Below, piece by piece: positions 57,201-64,000 of a DNA stretch of 64,000 bases (positions are counted from its first letter, which is position 1; each line of letters starts with the position of its first letter). The position numbers and the translations under genes are program-made. The DNA is taken from contig NC_092692.1 in NCBI RefSeq assembly GCF_964275005.1, positions 9,839,643 through 9,903,642 on the forward strand, given 5' to 3'. This stretch comes from Diadema setosum (Eukaryota > Echinodermata > Echinoidea > Diadematoida > Diadematidae). The notes under the pieces were generated by a model. It worked only from the letters and a program-made list of their open reading frames with translations, searched no databases and was not told where the DNA came from.

Positions 57201-60200
57201 GGCTGCCATAAACTTACAATGTACAGTTGAAATCAACTACATATAATCAATTTTAACTCTTCATAAAACAGGGCCCTGAACTCTGCCACAAGCATTGCCA
57301 TGTATTGCAACATTGCATATTTTCACTGAAGCTAAAGGCTTTATAAACACAAAGGCATCTGTCCCTTCCTTGATATAGAAAGCTCTCAACAACCAAATAC
57401 TTTGAATATATACATACAACTATCAAAATATGTATTACATGTATAGCTTTAACATTATGCATGTATATGTATATATATATATCAACACACATACAGCTTG
57501 TACAGTCACTGGTACTCTTATTTACATATCATATTGACTAATTAATAATGCACTTAAATAGGCTCTTACCTGTATATACAAAAAAAAAATATATACTGAA
57601 AAATATACTGAAAAAAAAGAAGACTACTCTAATCCCTTTTTTGTTGTAACTGGGAAACTGCGGTGTTAAAGACTATGGGAAGATATCTTGTCAATTATAT
57701 TTCAGACACACTAGAACATCAAGGTGATCGAGTATTGAAGTACATTGTATAGATAATGCCGACAGAAAAAAAAAAAAAAAAAACACCAACTAAAGAATGG
57801 ACGAGAAAAAGTGAACTGGTTTAAATACTTTACAACCCTTAACAATTTCCCAGATGTGGCATGTACATACATGTAAAACATGCCATGAGTAACATAATAC
57901 CTCGAATCTGGTTTGTGGGAAGCCTTGAATTTTGAAGAAAAAAATGAATAAAAACATTACAGTTAGATCTGTGAAGCAAAGCATTAATGTTGTCATTGTC
58001 TGTGATCAAGCATCACCACAGAATATCATATTTGATATCAACATTGTGAAACAAAAGTAAAATGAAAGTTAAAGACCTATCTGTGAAGGGGGGGGGGGGC
58101 AACCAAAATTAAAATCAAAATCATGTGAAAGGACTTCTCTTTAAAGTCACCCAAATGTGCAACATCATGTTTATTGTATTTTTAAAGGAAGATATCACAC
58201 ATGATGACTGTTGAGAAATGTGTGGATTCAAGCCAAGCCACTTTTTTTTTGTGTCAAAAATTTCAGAACAGATCTATGCATGCTCCCTTCCCATCATCCT
58301 ATGGAAGCACACTGTTCTAATTTTCAAACTGAAATCAAATTGCCTTGGTGTATTATACTTTCTTCAAACTTCAAGCGACAATATCTAGTATTCCCACACC
58401 ATTTACACAAAGCTTATGGAACATGTCAAACATGTTCGAATCAGCTAATGAAAGAAAAATATTACCATTGTGAACACTTTGTCACAATACTCACTGTGGG
58501 CAGGTTTTGGATATTTTGAGTTATGGCAAAAAACTTACCTATTAGTATCTACACACAAAGCAAACCAATGTACAATGCCATCAGCATATATACATTTGTA
58601 AGCTATAGTGGGTGTGGATGGGAATTATGCCAAAAGAAATATTATGTTTATATGTAACATCTTTCTTTTTTTTTTCAATCAAGTTTTGGATTTGTCTCGT
58701 ACAGTTGGTGAATCGTCACTTTCATAAACTAGAGAAGCACTCTGAGAGCGCAGACCCCTGCCAAGCATGCAGCTCATTTCCATCACTGATCTTGTTCTTC
58801 CATATAGATATCAGTGATTTCCACCCATAGCATGCTAAAAGTGTTTATAGTGTGCTGAAAGTCACCCGATTTCCCAATATAGAAGCCATTGTTACGTCAT
58901 AAACCCTCAGCTGCACGGCGCGCCTCGCCCTAGCAGAAACTAGAGCACGCACTTTAGTGCGCGCATGTAAACCTCAAATACGTGCAGCCTGAACTCCCAA
59001 GTTCATTGACCCTACCTGCCAAAATATCAAAATCCTTCATAAATTCCCCCAAAATTCTCGGATCACTACCAAAATTTAATCGTTTGTTACTTGTGTCATT
59101 CTCAACCTTTCCTGTACGTTTCAACCCAATCCGTTCACTACTTTTTGAGTTATTTTGCACACGGACAAACTAACGAACGAACTAACAAACAAACCAACGG
59201 TAACGAAAACATAACCTCCCCCCTTGGCGGAGGTAATTACAGCCTACCACATTAATCTATTGAGCAATGAACAACTGGTCACAGTAAAAAGTTGAATACT
59301 GACTATTATGCACCTAGCCAAAGAGCACTCGTCGCATAAAACATCACGGCTATTGCTATCGACACTGAATTTCTCTCGAGAATGATTTTTAGGGACTACT
59401 AGGGGACATTACACAATTTATCCTCACAATAACTTCTCCAAATAAAGTAAAACTCCTCAATTCCTAAATGGCACAGCTTCATCAGTTTTCCCAACAGGCA
59501 AAGGAAACTGGACTTTAGACTGGTGGCAAGCTCATCAGAGAATTCTGACTGGTGCCATATAAACTTTAAAAAACGAAACAAAACAAAACAAAACAAGCCT
59601 TACTGCTCGCTAAACCTGTGGAGCCCTATCTACAAAGCTTGGTGAAGCTAGATAGAGTTGAACTGCTGGTATGGTTTGATCTAAGAGTTGGAGAATTTGT
59701 AGTGAGATGCCATCTTTGAGATGTTACACTAAAGTGCACTTACACAAGACTCTGCTGCAAAAAGAGTCAAAGTGGAATGGTGGTGAAATCTTATCTGCAA
59801 TTAATATTTGGCAAGATTTTTTTCATTTTTCAGAACTATTGCCTCTCATGAAACGTATGCCTACACAGTGAGATATCAGAAAATATGTACACAAGGATAT
59901 AATGTACAGGACTTGGCATTTTTGGCACCTCTACACTGCAGATAGGTCAAGGCTACCTTCTTGTTTTATGGTTTCACATTAAAGACATTGGATAGGTGCT
60001 AATAATCTACGAGGACCTGTTGAGGATTTAAAGAATTTTCATTCACAGGGTTTTCACTCTGTACACTTCAAATAGGAATCGCTCCGGCGCTAGGCTAACT
60101 CCTACATCATCAATTAACTGTTACTCATACACATCACAAATATCAATACAAATTTTTCTCATTTAGGCCCGAATTCACGAAGGTGGTACAAATGAAACCA

Positions 60201-60540
60201 TGGCTTAAACCATGGACAAAAACCGTGGAGCGCCAAGTGTCGCATGGAATATTTCGTTACGAAATCAGTCATTTCGTTGATGAAATGATTATTTTGTAAC
60301 GAAAGGACAACATTTTGTAACTAAATTAACATTTCTTCCACGAAATGATAATTTCGTTAGCGAAACGGTCATTTTGTCAACGAAATGACCAATTTCGTAA
60401 CGAAATATTCCATGCTACACTTAGCGCTCCATGGTTTTTGTCCATGGTTTAAACCATGGTTTCATTTCTACCACCTTCGTGAATTCCGGCTGATGTGTGA
60501 ATACCGGCAGGACTCGGGAATCAAAACCTATCTGGATTTG

Positions 60541-60574
<34 letters not shown>

Positions 60575-62421
60575 TATTAAAACACACACGCTCGCACACA
60601 CTGGATGCAACTAAGCTTCCACACACATAGCTCACACAGCTGATACTGTTTTTCATGCTACATATATATGTAATCTGCACATGGTCATTGGACTGTGTGT
60701 CAGCTTCTGCCAGCTTCGCTCTCTGTCTCAGAGTGCAATAAGCCTTCTACAGATTCAACGATAGGCCCATCTTGCTACCTAGGAGTTGATTCAAGGTGTA
60801 GTTTTCATCAGCTTCTTCTATAAATCTTCATAAACAAAATACTGTTGGTAAAATAATGGACTTCATCAAAACAACAACAACACCAATTCACACCACAACG
60901 CTGTAGCTATTACGAGCTCTGCTGCAAAAGTAAGATGCCATCGATTATCACCCCTACAGAGGGCTGTTTTCCTTGCAGGAAGAATACAAAAGGTAAGATC
61001 TTTTTTTCTGCTCATGTCCCTCAGTCGTTTCAACCACTACCACCTGCATCTCTGCCATCTTTATCCTTGTCTTTGCTATCATTATTATTCTTTTCCCCAT
61101 CATCTTTCTTATCATCATCCTCGTTCTTCTTTCCGCCATCGTCTTCTTTGTCGTCTCCTTTTGATGATCCCTCCTTCTCATCATTCTCTTTCTCCTCCTT
61201 CTTCAGTTTCTCGATAATTGGTTCCACCTCGTCTTTGAACTCCTCAAGGACCAGCTGGAGGTCGCGTATCTCTTCCCGTCGCTATGGTAACACATCACAC
61301 CATTGCACGACACACCAAGAGTGAGAGTTACAGCAGAGGAGGAGAGGAAGTGTGGGTCAAAATGTGAGAAAGAGGTGGGAGTTAGTCAGTGCACTGTTCT
61401 CCAAAACAAAAACATCTCGGTGACTGTGTAAAATCTTGTTAGTTAAGTGTTCATAAGTTCAACCTACTCACAGATAGTACATGAACCAGCACACAAAACA
61501 CTCAACATTCTTTGACGAGACAACACACCTAACATTAAAGGGTATGTACAGTTCTGGTCGAGGTGAGATTTAGCTTTTAATGTTTTGCGAGATATTCAGA
61601 AACCACTCTATGAGATGTCAAAGAGCATACAGTTCTAAGGGGTATCAAAAGTTTATTCAATGAAAATCGGTTTTTAAATGGCTGATATATCCAAAAACAA
61701 GGTGAAACAAAGAGATCCTAATGTCGCCTTTTATTATTAGCACTTTTTTGGATATCTCAGCCATTTGAAAACCAATTTTCATCAAATAAACGTTGAATCC
61801 TTCTTAAAATTACATGCTCTTTCATATTTCATAAGAGGTTTTTCATTATCTCACTTAGGAATGTTCAAAACATGAATCCCCACCTCAACAAGAACTGTAC
61901 AGTCCCTTTAAACATCATGCACTTTTTTTTTCCCGCACACTTCCTGTCATGCTCTCAGTTTTACATCACTTATTCCTGACACACTTCCTATCTTGAGTTA
62001 TTTAGATGTAAGCATCTCAGAAATGAAGGAAGTTTACTTTGTGCCCCTCATCTTTAGAAACTGCCCCTCCCCCTTAAAAAAAACAAACAAACAAACAAAC
62101 ACAAACCAACAAACACAAAACATCAACATATTCTCTACCAGGATAATATATCACACAGGATTTTGTATGTGTGCTTGTTTATCTTTCTAGAGCATAGTCC
62201 CACTCATAGGCACCAATCCACATCCTGCTAGCACCCTTTGGGTGTCATTCACATTCATTTTTATGGTGGAACACTCATCAATCACACATATCACTTGAAG
62301 AGCAGCTCTTTAGGCTGTCTCATGGTGAACTCACCGCCTTGGTCTCACTCTCCACCTTCCTGGTCAGATGGACCCTGACCGTCTGGACACTGCTCTCCAC
62401 TTTGGCCATCTGTTCCTTGAC
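52512..62421 (-). CDS. Unrecognised coiled-coil protein with acidic and RG-rich C-terminus (5' part outside window)
   Basis: Traced exons on the minus strand are 62421-62335, 61281-61044 and the last exon 53270-52512; one bridging mini-exon is needed between the last two. The first two give an amphipathic helix (VKEQMAKVESSVQTVRVHL; RREEIRDLQLVLEEFKDEVE) followed by a dense KEKE-type region (KEEKENDEKEG...DDDKKDD). The last exon starts NKERLDKMDARIGVIENKSG, then KSGAKSG repeats, an SR/RE mixed-charge region, and an RG run before the stop. Coiled-coil plus RG-rich tail could suit a scaffold or RNA-associated protein, but I do not recognise the family. Continuation of the gene upstream of 62421 is expected beyond the window. 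Confidence 0.6.
53271..54783. other. Intron of the coiled-coil gene
   Basis: AT-rich, with a (TC)n array at 54240-54277. No exon or recognised repeat. Confidence 0.5.
54784..54827 (-). CDS. Candidate 44-base mini-exon (alternative B)
   Basis: The acceptor CATATTTGCAG and the donor GTAAGTATC are both close to consensus. With one base from the acidic exon the 44 bases encode VHAPISSLQHFCGYC and leave phase 0 for the last exon. Splice signals are better than those of the 23-base candidate. Only transcript data can choose between them. Confidence 0.4.
55086..55330. mobile_element. Truncated family B MITE
   Basis: Begins AGGGATGGTATAGG after TTAA (55082-55085) and keeps the central GGCTGAGATATCCAAAAA segment and AGGTGGGACCTACCTTTTAT inverted core. 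The right end is lost. Confidence 0.7.
55976..56230. mobile_element. GGGTCTGTTTCACTAAG-ended hairpin MITE
   Basis: CCTGGGGTCTGTTTCACTA at the left pairs with TAGTGAAACAGGGTCCAGG. The interior GATCCTAAGTTC/GATCTTAGGGAC is inverted. A shorter relative is at 56526-56718. Confidence 0.75.
56226..56392. mobile_element. GGTGTTTCATAAAACTG-ended hairpin MITE
   Basis: CCAGGGGGGTGTTTCATAAA pairs with TTTATGAAACAGGGCCCAGG. The arms carry CGAACGACTTACGAGCAACT and its complement. It is directly adjacent to the previous element. Confidence 0.85.
57145..57278. mobile_element. GGGCCCAGTTTTATTAAAAG-ended hairpin MITE
   Basis: CCTGGGCCCAGTTTTATT to CATAAAACAGGGCCCTG, same family as 45024-45144 (shared GCAGCCTGTGT/ACACAGGCTGC). 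Confidence 0.85.
57901..57923 (-). CDS. Candidate 23-base mini-exon (alternative A)
   Basis: A T-rich acceptor ending AAAATTCAAG precedes 23 bases followed by GTATTA. With one base from the acidic exon it encodes GFPQTRFE and leaves phase 0, exactly what the last exon requires. The donor is only moderate. It competes with the 44-base candidate at 54784-54827, because using both would break the frame. Confidence 0.3.
58730..59236. repeat. Dispersed repeat ending CCCCTTGGCGGAGGTAAT
   Basis: Begins near GAGCGCAGACCCCTGCCAAG and ends GGCGGAGGTAATTAC, with CGGACAAACTAACGAAC before the end. This is a composition seen in dispersed repeats rather than genes. The middle includes a GC-rich CGGCGCGCC stretch. 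Confidence 0.45.
59237..60165. other. Intron of the coiled-coil gene, nothing recognised
   Basis: Ordinary AT-rich DNA; no repeat family or splice-supported frame was seen. Confidence 0.5.
60166..60490. mobile_element. TTCGTAACGAAAT hairpin element (copy 2)
   Basis: GGCCCGAATTCACGAAGG at the left and the inverted CCTTCGTGAATTCCGGC at the right, with CCATGG..AAACCATGG blocks and eight 20-base units of the type ATTTCGTTACGAAATCAGTC. It is a relative of 10423-10728. Confidence 0.85.
60541..60570. repeat. (AC)n microsatellite
   Basis: Simple AC dinucleotide array. Confidence 0.95.
61044..61281 (-). CDS. Coiled-coil and KEKE exon of the unrecognised gene
   Basis: Opens after TTACCATAG with RREEIRDLQLVLEEFKDEVE and continues into a low-complexity Lys/Asp/Glu/Asn tract ending DKDGRDA. 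The donor is GTGGTA after 61044, or GTAGTG three bases later (one more Gly); both leave phase 1. If the intron is retained, the frame reaches TGA at 61030, so a short acidic-tailed isoform is possible. Confidence 0.62.
61539..61907. mobile_element. Family B MITE, TTAA target
   Basis: AGGGTATGTACAGTTCTGG to ACTGTACAGTCCCT, flanked by TTAA (61535-61538, 61908-61911). It lies in the intron between the two coiled-coil exons. Confidence 0.9.
62335..62421 (-). CDS. Coiled-coil exon of the unrecognised minus-strand gene
   Basis: Twenty-nine codons, phase 0 at both ends, encode VKEQMAKVESSVQTVRVHL and then TRKVESETKA, an amphipathic heptad pattern. The acceptor is CAATCCATAG and the donor is GTGAGTTC. 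The surrounding DNA is AT-rich while this exon is GC-richer. Confidence 0.65.
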
Positions 62422-64000
62422 CTATGGATTGATGACCACATACAGTACTCAAAAGTGACCAAGGGGGAAAGGTATCGCATTCACTGAAGTGTAATGAAAA
62501 TTGAAATAAACCAATTTTGTTGTGCACCTGAATCTTGCGCAGTTTCATTCTTATTTTGAAACCTGTTTTTCTTCGTAATGGTAGAAAGTATGTATGCAAT
62601 TAATGACGTACGTGAATAAGTCTGAATTTCTCTTCCTATACTCATGTATGAATTATAATGGACCTACTTTAGAATTCTGAACTATCCATGGAAAACATTT
62701 CACAGAAACAGAGAGACTGCATATTTCTTTTTCTTTGGATAAAGAGAACTCTGGAGCAGTAACAAACTGAAGAAATTCTGATTTCTTGGAAGTTATTCCA
62801 ATTAAATTCAAGTTTGAAAGTTTGCAAATCATTACATAATGCAATAGAGTGATCATCATTAAAATGTGACCTGTTGGTTAAAAACTTAAATAGAAACTTT
62901 TCATTTATTCAACATCAGTAATTTTAATGGTAATCTGCAACATATAGATACTCCATTCCATCACAATCTGTTCAGATTTAAGTATGACAAAAGAAAAAAA
63001 AACAATTTCAATGGAGAAAAACAAAAATCCAGAACTTTCTGCTTGAACAAAAAGGAAAGTTTAATAACACACAAATTTTGGATTTACACTTGGTTTGGGA
63101 TCATGCACACATTGGTTGAATAATGTTACAACATCCATCAAAACTTCATGACTCTCACTCTATAAACAATATAAAATGGGTCATGCAAACATATTTTGTA
63201 TATCATACACAGCAAATACAAATACGTGTATAAACACTTTTCTGGGATGATTATCCTAGGAGCTCATTTAAAATTTATGCCATGCTCTTCATACAATGAT
63301 ACGAGTGCTGCTGAACACATAGTGTGTATGAATGAAGGTAATACCCCGGGGTATTCATGGTCATACAGTCAAAGTGTTGTGATGTGGAACAGAAACAATA
63401 TAATGTGCATAGTTATACAGTGGGAAAAAATATGTATCAGCAAAACAAGGAATAAAAATCAACTCTGAAAACACAATCATCTTTCTGGCATACATGTAAT
63501 ATGTTAGGGGAAACCAACCAACTGCCTACTGACATATTTGAACCTATGTCATGTGGTGATGGAGGTGTCATCAAAAACCAAGCAAACAAACAAACATTGG
63601 AGGGGAAAATAAGTCCAAGATGAATATCGCAAACATTGATAAAGGAAAATCAAACTTGATACACACAGAAAATTTTGTTAGTAAATAAGATACTACCAAT
63701 ATGTGCGGGCTCTAAAGTAAGGCAACAGTATATTCACCTTACATGGGCCCAACACGATATCAAAATCACTCATTTAGAATGTATTGCATGATTGATCACA
63801 AAAACAAAAATGTGCATGTGGAAGGGAACTTAGAGGGTTCAAATGTTTGATGAATAAAGTGCATAGAGTAAGTGCATACTCCTAAGACTGATTTTGCAAC
63901 AGTTTATTTCAAATCATCTGAAAAGGGGATGTTTTGGCACCCAGCAGAATGTTGAAATCAATCTGCCTGAGTCAGAAATAATTGTAATGACCTGCTGCAG
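62422..64000. other. Probable upstream intron of the coiled-coil gene
   Basis: AT-rich; no splice-supported exon was found. The next upstream exon is expected beyond the window. Confidence 0.5.

Noticed and set aside
63992..64000. Possible exon end CTGCAGCAG before GTCATT on the minus strand at the window edge
   Set aside because: GTCATT is a poor donor and only nine bases are visible.
5200..64000. Alternating purine/pyrimidine and short-unit arrays as possible CRISPR-like repeats
   Set aside because: The tandem-arm hairpins have no unique spacers and no cas genes; the gene structure is eukaryotic.

Overview
This window looks like genomic DNA from an intron-rich, AT-rich metazoan. Vertebrate-like gene families (a SLC39A8/14-type zinc transporter, a C-type lectin with a PAN domain) sit in DNA crowded with short hairpin transposons of the kind common in marine invertebrates. 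An echinoderm or another marine invertebrate deuterostome is the most likely source. That is inference; the species cannot be named from the sequence alone. No rRNA, tRNA, CRISPR array or prokaryotic operon is visible. Most reading frames longer than 60 codons are chance or repeat-derived. The real coding sequence is in short exons that can be traced by splice sites, phase and family similarity.

Three genes are supported. (1) A ZIP metal transporter of the SLC39A8/SLC39A14 type lies on the minus strand, with eight phase-compatible exons from 31753 down to 9209, including an 18-base microexon. Its 5' end (start codon, signal peptide) is not identified. A CpG-rich, repeat-poor patch near 41.0-41.7 kb is the best promoter candidate. 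(2) A secreted C-type lectin-like plus PAN/apple protein (257 aa, four exons, all introns phase 1) lies on the plus strand at 13669-19175, wholly inside the 13.3-kb seventh traced intron of the ZIP gene and antisense to it. (3) The 3' part of an unrecognised coiled-coil protein lies on the minus strand from 62421 to 52512. It has a coiled-coil exon, an acidic/lysine-rich exon and a GC-rich last exon with KSGAKSG repeats and an RG-repeat (RGG-like) tract. Two candidate mini-exons (23 and 44 bases) could each bridge the phase gap, but not together.

The rest is mostly mobile DNA. Four unrelated MITE families share one terminal signature, TTAA then AGG at one end and CCT then TTAA at the other. 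A second group has GGGCCCTG-like ends. A third set consists of hairpins whose arms are made of 16-20-base tandem units. Two hairpins have telomere-like TTAGGG/CCCTAA cores. There are two broken non-LTR retrotransposon reverse transcriptase fragments. A 3.05-kb element at 36559-39606 has perfect 12-base inverted ends, a 4-base target duplication that rebuilds the exact empty site, and seven perfect copies of a CpG-containing 14-mer. I could not assign this element to a known family, and it is the best candidate here for something undescribed. Several insertions are nested, so their relative order can be read directly, for example at 1989-5034 and 10316-10746.
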